Shown: positions 12,801 to 21,769 of the stretch, piece by piece
Layout: each line of letters begins with the position of its first letter
How positions within the stretch are numbered: the first letter of the stretch is position 1
NCBI GenBank assembly: GCA_963989245.1
Contig: OZ022354.1
Span: 2,922,050-2,986,049, forward strand
DNA from: Nansenia antarctica
Lineage: Eukaryota > Chordata > Actinopteri > Argentiniformes > Microstomatidae
Direction of reading: 5' to 3'
Length of the DNA stretch: 64,000 bases
Position numbers and translations under genes: made by a program
Notes under the pieces: model-generated
Databases searched by the model: none
Seen by the model: the letters and a program-made list of their open reading frames with translations, nothing else
Told to the model about the DNA's origin: nothing

Positions 12801-15488
12801 CGATCCGCGGCGCTCCCAGTGTTAACAAGGCGAGGGAAATGGTTTGGCAAGAAATTGCTGACCGATTAAATGCGTAGGTCATACTAGCCCCAGTTATTGT
12901 TATATGTTCATATTTTAATAAATGAATATTACTACTGTGGTGATATCAGCAGCAGGCTACAAACCGTCATATCGCCACAATGGCCTAGTGGTATCGACCG
13001 CTGCCACAGGATTTATTCATCATTTTTAGACGTGGTTCGAATCCCTCTTCAGACGCACTTTTTACTGCATTTCGTTGTCTGAATCTAATCTAAAATCTCA
13101 TCTAAAAAAGTATGTAGGCTATAAAATTATGGTACAGGCTAATTTACAAGAACTGACACGATTACAATGGTGTTTGAAGCCTTTGCATGAAATCTTCGGT
13201 TAAATGTAAAAAATATATATATATATATATATACTTAGTCAAGTCTCGAACTCGCAACCTTTGGGACTCCAGCCGGCTGCCTTAACCACTGCGCCAACCA
13301 GACCGCTGAGATAACTGCAATGCAAGTTGATAGACATACCTATTCATTTTATTTTATTTTTTACACTTTTTAATTTATGTATCCATCGATCTATCTATCA
13401 CACTTTCAAAATATCTAGTTATCTATCACACAATCAAACTATCTATCGATCGATCACACTTTCAAATTATCAAATTATCTATCTATCACACAGTCAAACT
13501 ATCTAATCTATCTATCTCGTGTGAAGTGGGAACTAATATTTCCTAAAAGACACATGAGGAACTGTCGTTCGGGGTTTAGTTTCCGCCTGTGAGCCTTTTT
13601 TGACGCGCGTCTTACTTTACCCTGTGTTTTAGCCTGGTCGCGACCAGGCTAATTATATCTGACTCAGAATGAGCTCAACCAAGCAGCGAATTATTTGAGC
13701 CACATTGATGGAACCGAACGCAAGCTAACATTATCGAGGCTTAGAACTTTATCAAGGCTTAGAACTTTATCGAGCTTCGTGGAATAGCCCCCAGGTTTGA
13801 ATCTGATTAAACATGAATGTTCAAATGGAAGTCATGTATTACAACTCCTTGCTTCCCCCCCCCCCCCCCAGCCAAGCTTTCCATTGTGTTACCTGTGATT
13901 CGGCGGTGGATAAACCCAATATGAAGATGCAGCTTGAAGTGTTGATGAGTTGTCCAGCGCTAAGTGACTGTACTGTGAAAGTGAAGGTGAGAAAAATGGT
14001 TTGTGTTGTTAGTCATGTTTTTGGGGTTCTTTTTCGCCCTCAACTTTAAGAAAACCCTCAAGTGGTGTGTGTGAATGTGTGCGTGCATGCAAAAGGATTG
14101 TTGGATTCATGTTGTATGAGAGTTGCTTTATTAGTGCGACAGCCTTGCCTTTTCAACATGTGAGTTAGCAGCGCCTGAGTGCAGAGCAGAGGACAGGAAG
14201 AGGTCGGGGTGTGACTTGACGTGTGTTTTCTCTTGACGTGTATTCCCGCGCAATTTTCTGGTGTCAATCTGGTGTGATTGTTATCAAAGATTGTTATCAA
14301 GCTGGGAGATAAAGCTGTTTGAACTCTGCAGAGGGGTTCATGCTGGCCCACTTTAAACCAAGGAAATACATACATAGCTGTTTCACAAATAATGTCAAAT
14401 TTTACATAAAGGCTGATACAACTGGTCCTTACATCTGGTATTTTGCCAAATGTGGCATAATCCTTTTACCACCCTTTATATAGAATGACATTTCCATATT
14501 GATGATTTCTGAAGCATCTGTAAAGGATTTAAGAAGGCTTCATTAAGGCATGAATGTAGTCCCTCGTTTTAAAGTGGAACCACCACTGAAGCAATACACA
14601 AATACAGTATGTCTGGTTAGATAGCAGCCAAACGTGAAGGAACCTATTTCAGTACAGACGGCGTTACTGTTTCTTTCTATTGAGAATGAGTTGATTGAAA
14701 GTAGTATAGAGACAGTACTCTACTCTTTGTTTTTCAGCTGCTTCAGAACACTATCATGTCTGTCCTGAACTCTGTAGCCCACGGCAACGAGGTAAGTTAT
14801 CTCAAGACTGTTGTATAATATCTGCTTTTTATTGATTCGTGCCCTACTTGTATATCATTTACGTACACCAAGACGCCATATGGATCCTCTCCTGTGTCAG
14901 TATGTTAGCGGACTGTGTCAGTATGTCTGTGTCAGTATGACACAGATGTCTGTGTCAGTATGTTAGATGTCTGTGTCAGTATGTTAGCGGACATCCTTGT
15001 CATCCGTGTCCATCCCGACATTAGACTGTGACTCCAAGGCGCAAACAATGGCCTTGGAGTCACACACGTCCATAATGCTAAGGTCATCCAGTTGCTGAGG
15101 TGATCTTCTCCCTCGAGCTGTTAGAATCCATGTTATATTCTAATCCTATCGCCACTGCCATAGAGTAGCACACACTTTTACATTTTTAGATGTGAACATT
15201 CTTGACAAAATTGCATCAACACTGAGATCAAAGCACACACAATATTTTGAGTATTTCGATAACCCAACCGTTTTATTGTGATGGCGTCTCTAACTGGGAG
15301 ACCAAGACTGGTGTACAGCACAAACCGCTGTGTCTGTGGCCAGGTTCTGACTGTCCCATCTGCTGCAGTTCCCAGGCTACGAGGTGGAGAGCGTTCTGGG
15401 GAAGGAGGTGGGCCCCCTCAGCGCTTACGTCCGGGTCGTCACCAGGAGACCAGCCCTGTGGATGGGCCTGGAGGAGATATGCCTCTGA
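1..15488 (+). CDS. spidr: SPIDR, C-terminal half (nine exons, 5' end outside window)
   Basis: Scaffold protein involved in DNA repair: in mammals it links BLM and RAD51 during homologous recombination in the nucleus. I built nine exons by hand: 1-135, 598-657, 1384-1597, 2276-2428, 3605-3673, 5629-5722, 13872-13986, 14738-14791 and 15369-15488 (stop TGA 15486-15488). All junctions are AG/GT, and phases run 0,0,1,1,1,2,0,0 without a break, which is strong support for one transcript. The last exon reads FPGYEVESVLGKEVGPLSAY and ends WMGLEEICL. A Cys-rich stretch (ECHLCGSERLE, then FHCVTCDSAVDK) spans the 5722/13872 junction. The first visible exon has a short internal duplication (QEGCVVPVE twice). 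Identity rests on recognising the C-terminus and on position directly convergent with CEBPD, as in human 8q11. The donor after 1597 (gtgata) is weak. The 5629 acceptor lies at the end of a minisatellite made of copies of itself. Confidence 0.82.
140..390. repeat. CA-rich microsatellite in SPIDR intron
   Basis: Interrupted (CA)n with CATA and GCACG variants directly after the 135/136 donor. Long apparent open frames here (His/Thr repeats) come only from the dinucleotide composition. Confidence 0.9.
1200..1383. repeat. Polypyrimidine (CT)n/(C)n tract ending at a splice acceptor
   Basis: About 180 bp of almost uninterrupted C and T run into the acceptor at 1381-1383 (CAG). It works as a very long polypyrimidine tract for the 1384-1597 exon. 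The strand asymmetry could also favour triplex or H-DNA. Confidence 0.85.
1868..2238 (+). mobile_element. tRNA-derived SINE with internally amplified 37-bp unit
   Basis: The head has Pol III box A-like (tggtgtagcgg) and box B-like (gagttcagatccc) sequences. The tail holds the widespread fish SINE/LINE-tail motif gtaagtcgctttggataaaa followed by tctgctaaatg. Between them a 37-bp unit starting acctgggaacaccaccacta is repeated six times (about 1930-2152). A full-length relative without this amplification lies at 36678-36867. Confidence 0.8.
2490..2608. mobile_element. Short inverted-repeat MITE (GGGGGTATTCCATCAA ends)
   Basis: The left end gggggtattccatcaatgtc and right end gacgttgatggaacacctcc are imperfect inverted repeats. 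A better preserved member of the same family is at 38869-39029. Non-coding. Confidence 0.7.
2808..2852 (+). repeat. SINE tail fragment
   Basis: The sequence gccgctttggataatggctt then ctgcaaaatg matches the 3' tail of the SINE at 1868-2238. No Pol III head is visible, so this is a truncated copy. Confidence 0.6.
2888..3030. repeat. (GTT)n/(GGT)n microsatellite
   Basis: Imperfect trinucleotide array of GTT and GGT. Open frames on both strands here are compositional. Confidence 0.85.
3196..3268. repeat. 23-bp tandem repeat, three copies
   Basis: Three perfect direct copies of a unit containing aatgtactggtggggttata, inside the intron between the 2428 donor and 3604 acceptor. Confidence 0.85.
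3769..3845. repeat. (GT)n microsatellite
   Basis: Nearly pure GT run of about 75 bp, shortly after the donor at 3674. Confidence 0.95.
4112..4443. mobile_element. Foldback MITE with ~90-bp inverted arms
   Basis: The left arm (about 4112-4207: aggggaaacaaattggcaac, then gaatgttcagacttttattc) pairs with the right arm (about 4350-4443: gaatgaaagtccgaacattt, then ggttgctgacttgttccccc). The centre is about 140 bp with no ORF. This is typical of non-autonomous foldback elements. Confidence 0.75.
4455..5640 (+). repeat. Minisatellite of splice-acceptor-bearing units
   Basis: About 40 tandem units of 25-34 bp share the core ggtttacaggtgtgatagtg and vary in the number of trailing GGT/TTG triplets. 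The core is the same as the authentic 3' splice site and first bases of the SPIDR exon at 5629 (tttacag then GTGTGATAGTGGG). The array therefore looks like expansion of the intron-exon border itself. Confidence 0.9.
6690..8616. repeat. Two ~915-bp direct copies, 1026 bp apart, with LINE-like 3' tail
   Basis: Copy 1 (about 6690-7590) and copy 2 (about 7708-8616) are nearly identical. Differences include the length of an internal (TA)n run (about 6943 versus 7948). Each contains the phrase ggcaataaaagtcttctgat followed by a (TCTGAT)n-type tail, as seen at retroposon 3' ends. The apparent small ORFs occur in both copies without homology that I recognise. Confidence 0.75.
9069..12515. repeat. 951-bp tandem array, about 3.6 copies
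   Basis: Corresponding points fall at about 9076, 10031, 10982 and 11933, so the period is 951-955 bp. The copies differ by only a few substitutions and by GAAT repeat number. Each unit contains gaatgaatggtctttatttg then tcattgatatagtac and ggctcccctggtgctaggaa, which recurs at 56455-56535 as the 3' end of a minus-strand LINE. A 139-codon ORF recurs in the units but shows no domain. Related sequence flanks both sides (8825-8960 and 12600-12700). Confidence 0.85.
12975..13058 (+). other. tRNA-like Pol III promoter sequence
   Basis: A box A-like tggcctagtgg and a perfect box B ggttcgaatcc are about 47 bp apart. The arms do not form a clean cloverleaf and there is no clear CCA-end stem, so I read it as a tRNA-derived repeat and not a tRNA gene. 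Confidence 0.4.
13226..13306 (-). other. tRNA-like sequence, minus strand
   Basis: On the minus strand, box A-like tggcgcagtgg and box B-like gagttcgagac are spaced as in a tRNA or SINE head. Acceptor-stem pairing is not convincing. It is probably a tRNA pseudogene or SINE head. Confidence 0.4.
13375..13520. repeat. ATCT tetranucleotide array
   Basis: Interrupted (ATCT)n with recurring cacactttcaaa spacers. Confidence 0.8.
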
Positions 15489-15999
15489 AGCTGCCCCCCC
15501 CCCCTCCTTGTACACTATACACTATCGTACACTATATCAGTGAGAGCCAGTGTGTGCTCGCACCAGAGAAATGTAAATGTGAGATACTCAAATCAAATGA
15601 TGACTTTCCTCAATGCTTGCAAGCAGACTTGTAGTGCATACCAAGACGTGTCGAGGGAAGGGAGTTGTTTTTTGTGCGTTATTCTGCTTTTACGTTTCCC
15701 TGCCACAGACCCACCCACTGGCACTGTGGAGAGTTCACTCAGTTCTTTTAGCCCTATAGGCTGTGCAGCAGTGAACGGGCGGGAACACAGAGCTGCTACG
15801 TTCTGCTGTGACCCAGTGGTTGACAGCTCAAGGGTAGAGCAGAGAGGAGGAGCGTGTGTCAGACTAGCCATGTGCTTCATCCACTAAGGTGACTGTCAAA
15901 TATTCAGGTTTGCTGTAAATAGACACAAATAATCCAGTGTGGCCATCTCAAGTGTTGCTGGACCTCATGAATACATTGTAAAACGGTGCTGATACTGTC

Positions 16000-16005
16000 A
16001 ATAAA
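16000..16005 (+). terminator. SPIDR polyadenylation signal
   Basis: AATAAA lies about 510 bp after the SPIDR stop codon. It is followed by a GT-rich stretch (ggttgtgtgctgt) at 16021-16033, a typical downstream element. Confidence 0.65.
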
Positions 16006-16589
16006 ACCACTTGTATAAAACGGTTGTGTGCTGTCATGTCTGCAGCATTTAACTTCTCTGGATTTCTTCTACAAGTTGCCTTGATGCAAATGTCATTTCT
16101 AGTGTTGAACACCTAACTGAGGTAGATCATTGACACCACTAAATATCCAATAAAATCCAGATTTTAACCATGCAAAGTCTACTATAATCACAGAGGTGTA
16201 CTTTCCTCATCCCCACAAATGCAATTACAGACCAGTTTATTTGTATTACTTTTAAGCACTTTTATTATAGATTCCATAGACACATTTGTCAAGGTTTTAT
16301 ACAAACTATATAAAAATTCAAACATGCTCTGGCTCTTATACAAAGTTTGGAATTATAAAACATGTACCATGTCTGGTATAACAATATGTAAATGAAGTGG
16401 TAAAATAATTTAATATAGAAAAAACATTTTCCCAAAAAGAGATTATGGCAGCAACATGAGTACGTCAAACATTTCCAGTGCCATAAAAGTAAGCTTGTTT
16501 ATCAATGCATCTGTTACAGATGGTAATAAGAAATGTCTGTGTTGAGGTATGTCTTCAAAAGTTCAGTTCATTAAAGCGACACTTCTTTG

Positions 16590-17489
16590 TCACCGACTGT
16601 CCGCACCCGTGGATCCCGCAAAAGATGAGTTGGGAAGCTGCTTGAAGAAATCTCTCAACCCAGTAAGCTCACGAGTTAGCTGCTCGATAGTTTTGTGTAA
16701 TCTGTCGTTTTCTGAACCCAGTTCGGTCATTTTTTGTTGCATCTCCACATTGCGGTGCTTCGCTTTATCCCTGCTTTTCCTTACAGCGATGTTATTCCTC
16801 TCACGTCTCTGGCGGTATTCTTGACTGTACCTGTCGACAGACTTCTTCCCCTTCTCCTTGCCGACCTTCCGAGGGGAGGAGTGGGCTGAGCTGGCGGCGG
16901 AGAGCGGCTCGGGGGTGGTAGGGGGTGTCGGCTGTCCCATGGGTAAGACGGAGGTCTGTGCGCACGTCTCGATCTGGGAGGGCAGCGGCGAGGACATGTC
17001 ACTGTCGCTCCAGTCCGACTCCTGTTTGATCGGTGCACTGAACACCGCCTTCTCAAACCCACCTCCCTGTTTCCTCTCGTATTCTTTTTGGCTTCCGACG
17101 AGCGCGTATGTGTTGGTTGACAGCTGCTGCATGTTGTTGGACGTCGTCGAGCTTGGCATGTAGAAGTCCGTCTTCTCTTGCTTCACAGTATTGAACAGGT
17201 CAAGGAAAAGTTCGTCGTTGCAGAGCTCCAAGTTGGGCACCGCTGTCATGGACTCGATGTACGAGCTGAAGTCAATGGCGCTCTCGTCGTCGTACATCGC
17301 GGGGGCTGTGTTCAGCTCGACCATGGTGCTGTCCTCTCCCCCCGTGCCGCCATCCCCTCGCCCGGGCTTGCAGACCCCCTGGAGACCGGTCAGCTTAGTG
17401 TTGTCGTAGAAGTTACCAGGCTCCATCGCCCAACTCATGTTGCATTGTGATGACACGCTCCGCGAATCCAGACTGTATATGTCACACAT
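16590..17489 (-). CDS. cebpd: CCAAT/enhancer-binding protein delta (C/EBP-delta)
   Basis: A bZIP transcription factor that binds CCAAT-type sites as a dimer in the nucleus; an immediate-early regulator in inflammation, adipogenesis and growth arrest. Single exon, 299 residues, as usual for the family. An N-terminal activation box (PAMYDDESAIDFSSYIESM, residues 64-81, then LELCNDELFLDLFN) is diagnostic of C/EBP-delta. VKQE (102-105) and IKQE (154-157) fit SUMO-acceptor consensus. The basic region spans about 224-247 (RRERNNIAVRKSRDKAK), and the zipper leucines are L257, L264, L271 and L278. The start at 17489 gives MCDIYSLD, which lines up with the family N-terminus. AATAAA-type signals on the minus strand lie near 16235 and 16260, so its 3' end is within about 250 bp of the SPIDR 3' end. 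Confidence 0.96.
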   Translation of the reverse strand: MCDIYSLDSRSVSSQCNMSWAMEPGNFYDNTKLTGLQGVCKPGRGDGGTGGEDSTMVELNTAPAMYDDESAIDFSSYIESMTAVPNLELCNDELFLDLFNTVKQEKTDFYMPSSTTSNNMQQLSTNTYALVGSQKEYERKQGGGFEKAVFSAPIKQESDWSDSDMSSPLPSQIETCAQTSVLPMGQPTPPTTPEPLSAASSAHSSPRKVGKEKGKKSVDRYSQEYRQRRERNNIAVRKSRDKAKHRNVEMQQKMTELGSENDRLHKTIEQLTRELTGLRDFFKQLPNSSFAGSTGADSR

Positions 17490-17736
17490 TAATCTCAGAT
17501 GTGTCTCTCTCCACGTGGGATCGGATGGAATCAGCTGTTAAGTTGCCAGTGACCTTGATCCACTCTGGGTATCTATGTGTCTCTGTTTCAGAAGCTTCTC
17601 TCCTTTTTACCAAGTGGCGTGGTTTGTATCCTTAAATGTTTCTAATAAGGTCGCACTATCACGAACTTTGTCACCAGTGTCTCACTTCTCTGAGGCGCCT
17701 GTATTTCGCGGAGTGTGTTTTGTATCTTTCCTCTGC

Positions 17737-17744
17737 TTACGTCA
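17737..17744 (-). promoter_or_regulatory. CRE-like site upstream of cebpd
   Basis: TGACGTAA on the minus strand, about 250 bp before the cebpd start codon. It is a known CREB/ATF-type variant, and C/EBP gene promoters commonly use such sites. No other promoter element is called with confidence. Confidence 0.4.
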
Positions 17745-17749
17745 AAGGT

Positions 17750-18680
17750 TTACCTCCCCCTTTACCTCCCCCTTGGACAAGCCAGTAAAGTCAAGTTTAA
17801 GTCACGTGGCCTCCGTGTCTCCTATTTGAGGATAGTAGGGTGTGTTCATATGCCACCCTCTTTACTACAACTGGGCTGACATATTTCATGTTGTTTATTC
17901 AGAGCATGACTTTAAAACACCCATAATTCACATACTTCTGACATGTGCGGCATGGACACAACAGTCAAGGCGAATGAGATCAAATGACATTTAAGACATT
18001 CTAAGAGATGTTCTTAGATCATTTACGAAAGATACAAAATGTCAGTTTTATGTAAAAAATAAATAAAAAATAATAATAATGCTTTCCACGTGACAGGCAT
18101 GAATGAACTGAAATATTTCAATGATTATCTTTGGAGAGCTTTCTAATTAGGTCCCAGACCCACTGTTATACCAATGGAATAGAATGGAAGGAAGAGTTTC
18201 TTTTTCATGACATGTCCTACCCATGAAAAAAAAACAGATTGGAGAGCACTCTGTAATTTTCCAGTTATGATACTCACCGGATTTAGTCTAACATTCACAT
18301 ATTACATGGCGCCATCTAGTGGCAAATACTATCAGCACAGTCCCTCCCTCATTTGGCGTATGTCGGGTGAAGAATGTGCATCCCTAAAAAACGCAGTACA
18401 AAGTAGCTACATACAACAACAACAAAAACACATTTCCGAAATGTCCTAATATAACACCATTCAAACCCAATTTCCAACATACAACATACTATTGTTTAGT
18501 CTGTCGGTTGAGGCACAACATTTGAACAAGGAACTGTTCAGTATTGTTTAAATCCCTTTAACTGTATTATTGATGTCAGTGGAGAGAAAAGCCAGTAGTG
18601 TAATTTTCATGTCTTCAATTCGTCCTGGGCACTTTACCACCACGGTGCACTTCCATGTGCGTCCCTCTGTGAATGGCTCT
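17750..18680. other. Intergenic stretch upstream of cebpd
   Basis: No gene or repeat recognised. It contains an E-box CACGTG (about 17803) and short A/T runs, and should include distal cebpd control sequence. Confidence 0.4.
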
Positions 18681-19201
18681 GGCTGTGTTCGGAATAGCAT
18701 ACTAGCATACTACTCAGGGCCGCTTTAAGGGGGGGCTAGCTGGGGCGGTGGCACAGGGCATCGCGCTTTGGAGGGCCTCGCGTGAGGCAGGGTAAAAAAA
18801 TATATATATATATATATAATTTTATTTTTTTTGTACCCTGGCTGGCGAGGCCCTCCAAAGCGCCAGGCAAGGGACCATATTATTATTTTTGCCTTTAATA
18901 CATTTCTAAATGTTCACACATGTGATAATCATAGTCAATCATATATCTAAAATCTAGCATACCTGTAGGACAGGGAGATTCTTAGCAACAGAAAAAAGTA
19001 ATTTCCCCCTATGACACCTTACATCAAACGTGAATTTTGGGCGCGCGTTGACACTTGTTGTGCATAGTGACTGCTTAGTGCAACGGACAAAATGCAGAGG
19101 GAACGAGACCGAGGAAGAAAATGTTAATCGGGTGCTGAAAAAATAAATAAAAATAAAAGGCTTCAGGGCCTCGCTTAGAGGTTCGTTCGAAACATTTCTA
19201 A

Positions 19202-19317
19202 AAACAAGTGAGGCTCCCGTTAGCACCGAAGAAGCTAACGTTACTGCTAGCACTAGCAATGCTAGTAGTAGCACGGCACAGCCCCCCCTGAGAGGCAAAG
19301 ATGATGTCTCGGAGGTG
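19202..19317 (+). pseudogene. hAT transposase N-terminal segment, left of Polinton
   Basis: The open frame reads KTSEAPVSTEEANV, then a Ser/Thr-rich stretch, ending DVSEVEE at the Polinton target duplication. The same frame continues at 33077 on the far side (EDNCYTG), so the two pieces were one exon before the Polinton inserted. Confidence 0.55.
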
Positions 19318-19323
19318 GAGGAG

Positions 19324-19572
19324 AGTAGTTAGTATGGGGCCCTTTTCTTTGATCTCGATTCCCTTTGATCTTTTTTATGAGGGGGGGTCATAAAACATAA
19401 GATCTTTTACAGAAGGGGGGGTTTATTTGCCCCCCGCTTTGTGGTTTTATTAACCCCCGCCATTTGTTCAGAACACCCCCCAAACGGAGGGGTGGGCCAA
19501 AACGAATGTTGACGTAGGTGTTAGGAGGGGTTGTCCCCAAATGACTGGCAAGGTTTGAAATGTGTTTAAATA
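19324..19572 (+). repeat. Polinton left terminal inverted repeat
   Basis: About 249 bp including runs of G and agatcttttacaga. Its reverse complement is at 32818-33070, with a third, end-truncated copy at 31021-31226. Confidence 0.9.
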
Positions 19573-19622
19573 CATTTTGTGTTAGGGGTCAGTTATCTTT
19601 CTTGAAAGGACTAGGCGCAACA

Positions 19623-20447
19623 ATGAGTAAGGTTTATAGGACGTTATCTGTAAGGACTGTCCCTGAGCATTTAGAGCCTTATTTCGAAGAGTGTGAGGTG
19701 GACGACGGTTGTGAAGTTCCAGAACGGTTTATAACTAAAGAATTCGGTGTGGGTGAAGCCAGAGGATCGAATGGATTGTTTGCACTTTTCGATGAGTGTG
19801 CGATGGACGTCGATTGTGGAGTTCCAGATCATTTTATAACTGAAGAAGCCGGTGTGAGTGAAGCCAGCGGATTGAATGGATTGTTTGTACTCTCCAACCC
19901 TGCAAGCTCTAAAGAGAGTTTAGAGCCACAACCAGTGATCATGGACGACTTCGCCACGGGAGCCGAGTGGGAGATGCTGGTGGATCTTTCGGGAGGTCCG
20001 AAGCTCTCCAGCAGTGTGACAGCTCTGGGTTACAGACTTATCAAGGCTACTGTTTGTCGTATATTGGAGAATATCGTTGGAGCAAAAGTAGCAAAAAACT
20101 GTTATGGTTGTGAAATTAACCACCCCAGCCAGAAACATCATGCCTGTTTATATGAACCATGTGCGTACTATTACGAGATGAACATTGGATACATACGAGA
20201 TCGTTTAGGCCTACACCGATCGAATGAAGATGGCTCGATGGACAGCGTTCTGCAACATGTCCTGAAAGCGCACGATTTGCATGTCGACCCCCTAGTGGTA
20301 CGTGGAGTTGTGGAGTCCATACTATTTGAGCTGGAGTTAGTGAAATTCATATGTGCGCAATTGCACCAAATGTGCGAATGTCTTATTAAGCCAGACTGTG
20401 ATAAAAGCGTCAGAGACGCATTAGACCTCTGGAGAGATAACATCTGA
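19623..20447 (+). CDS. Polinton accessory protein with Cys/His motif
   Basis: 274 residues from the ATG at 19623 (MSKVYRTL). An upstream in-frame ATG at 19560 lies inside the TIR and is less likely. The N-terminal third holds a tandem duplication: ECEVDDGCEVPERFITKEFG and ECAMDVDCGVPDHFITEEAG, each followed by a GLFxLxx-type ending. Further on comes CYGCEINHPSQKHHACL, a Cys-x2-Cys/His/His/Cys pattern that could bind zinc, then an all-helical-looking C-terminus. I recognise this Cys/His type from fish Polinton elements but know no function. The frame is uninterrupted. The next gene starts 8 bp after its stop. Confidence 0.7.
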   Translation: MSKVYRTLSVRTVPEHLEPYFEECEVDDGCEVPERFITKEFGVGEARGSNGLFALFDECAMDVDCGVPDHFITEEAGVSEASGLNGLFVLSNPASSKESLEPQPVIMDDFATGAEWEMLVDLSGGPKLSSSVTALGYRLIKATVCRILENIVGAKVAKNCYGCEINHPSQKHHACLYEPCAYYYEMNIGYIRDRLGLHRSNEDGSMDSVLQHVLKAHDLHVDPLVVRGVVESILFELELVKFICAQLHQMCECLIKPDCDKSVRDALDLWRDNI

Positions 20448-20455
20448 CAGACACA

Positions 20456-20887
20456 ATGGGGGGTTGTTTAATGAGCTATCTGAAGACCTATGATGCGCAG
20501 AGCATGAAGTTTGATTTATCAATGTTACTATGCTGTGTCATCACAGATGATCCAACGAATATTGTTGTTAGAAAGAGACTTTCTAAACTTAAAAAAACCA
20601 TGGCTGAAATTAGAGGAAAATGTGACGAGTGGGAGCGGATGGTGGAGCTTTGTGACTCAACACCTTGTGGTTTGCTAGTTACAAAATTGTTAAAATCTTA
20701 TGGCAAATGTAACAATGTGGGGCGTATTGTGGGGCTTTGTACCTATGTGACAGATGTTTGTGTGTTAAGACTGTCTAAAAATGAATGTGTCAATGTCACA
20801 GAGGTCGTCGACGATCTAGCTGGGTTCTTGGTTAACGACGACATCGCAACTTGTGTGTTTTTTCTACAGTTCCTAGATGCAGTGTGA
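20456..20887 (+). CDS. Polinton small protein, unknown
   Basis: 143 residues, ATG at 20456 (MGGCLMSYLKTYDAQSM), intact. Rich in Cys and predicted helices (KKTMAEIRGKCDEWERMVEL). It does not match a domain that I can name. It starts 8 bp after the Cys/His gene and is followed by AATAAA near 20920, so the two probably share a transcript. Confidence 0.6.
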   Translation: MGGCLMSYLKTYDAQSMKFDLSMLLCCVITDDPTNIVVRKRLSKLKKTMAEIRGKCDEWERMVELCDSTPCGLLVTKLLKSYGKCNNVGRIVGLCTYVTDVCVLRLSKNECVNVTEVVDDLAGFLVNDDIATCVFFLQFLDAV

Positions 20888-20977
20888 TTGTAAATAAGTG
20901 TGGCTATGCTCTCTGTTGAAATAAAAACGTTGGGACAAAACACAACTCTTTTCATTAAGTGTGCTGAGTTGTGATAG

Positions 20978-21757
20978 ATGTACATACAGACCATGGGGAC
21001 CAGTATGAAGGATACATATTACGACCCTACTTCTACGGGGTGTTTTGGGGGAGAATCTCGATTAAAACGTGGTGTCCGTGAAGCTACAGGATTGGTTTTA
21101 AAGAGTGATGAAGCAACAGAGTGGTTATGTGGGGAGGACACTTATTCATTACACAAGCCTACACGAACTATTTTCCCGAGGAATAAGGTGTTAGCCTATG
21201 GAAAGGATAGACAATATCAGGCTGATTTGGTCGATATGGCGTTATATGCAAACGATAATGACGGAGTCAGATTTATACTGACATGTATCGATGTATTTAG
21301 CAAGTTTGCCTGGTGCATTCCATTAAAGAATAAGACTGCTGGGGCTGTCGCCCAAGGTTTTACAAATATTTTGGAATGTGGAACAAGCCCTCTGAAATTA
21401 CAAACAGACAAGGGGGCTGAGTTTTTCAACTCAACATTTCACAAATTAACAAACAAGTATGATATACACCATTATGCTACGTCGAGTGAGTTGAAGGCTA
21501 GTGTGGTGGAGCGTTTTAACAGAACTATTAAGGGTCGAATGTGGAGGTTTTTGACCTATGCTAATTCTAAAAGATACATAGATGTTCTGCAGGATTTGGT
21601 GGGCTCATACAATACATCGTACCATCGTTCTATTAAAATGAGGCCTATCGACGTTTGTACCGAAAACGAAACATTGGTTTTTAAAACGTTGTATGGGGGG
21701 ATGACATTCGTAACTCAAAATCCTGTTTTTAAATATAATTTGGGGGACACACAGTGA
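20978..21757 (+). pseudogene. Polinton integrase (rve, DDE), N-terminal and catalytic part
   Basis: Retroviral-type integrase that would insert the element DNA. Catalytic residues are visible: D83 in QADLVDM, D144 in QTDKGAEF, E178 in VVERFNRT (33 residues between the last two). The strongly basic and aromatic context (FPRNK, YHRSIKMRP) fits Polinton integrases. The frame breaks just before an LTR-like insertion at 21770-22716; the C-terminal chromodomain is on the other side. A small shift in a CA run near 21748-21755 also alters the frame before the insertion. It is therefore scored as broken. Confidence 0.85.
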
Positions 21758-21769
21758 GGGTGTCTAAAA

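Larger units (their letters stand above)
5887..13792. mobile_element. Large composite insertion bounded by GGGGGYYATTCCAC inverted ends
   Basis: GGGGGCCATTCCAC (5887-5900) faces GTGGAATAGCCCCC (13779-13792), a 13/14 inverted match. Between them nearly 8 kb is non-coding and made of duplicated blocks (6690-8616 and 9069-12515), so the intron is long because of this material. I found no convincing target-site duplication. The ends could also be two independent copies of one MITE family. Confidence 0.4.

Noticed and set aside
12975..13306. Two tRNA genes
   Set aside because: Good A and B boxes but no convincing cloverleaf or acceptor stem; more likely tRNA-derived repeats.
16781..17450. Long frames on both strands over cebpd
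   Set aside because: Shadow frames in GC-rich coding sequence; the bZIP frame is unambiguous.
18954..19298. 114-residue minus-strand ORF with signal-peptide-like start
   Set aside because: Lies inside hAT terminal sequence, antisense to the transposase exon piece, with no recognisable domain.
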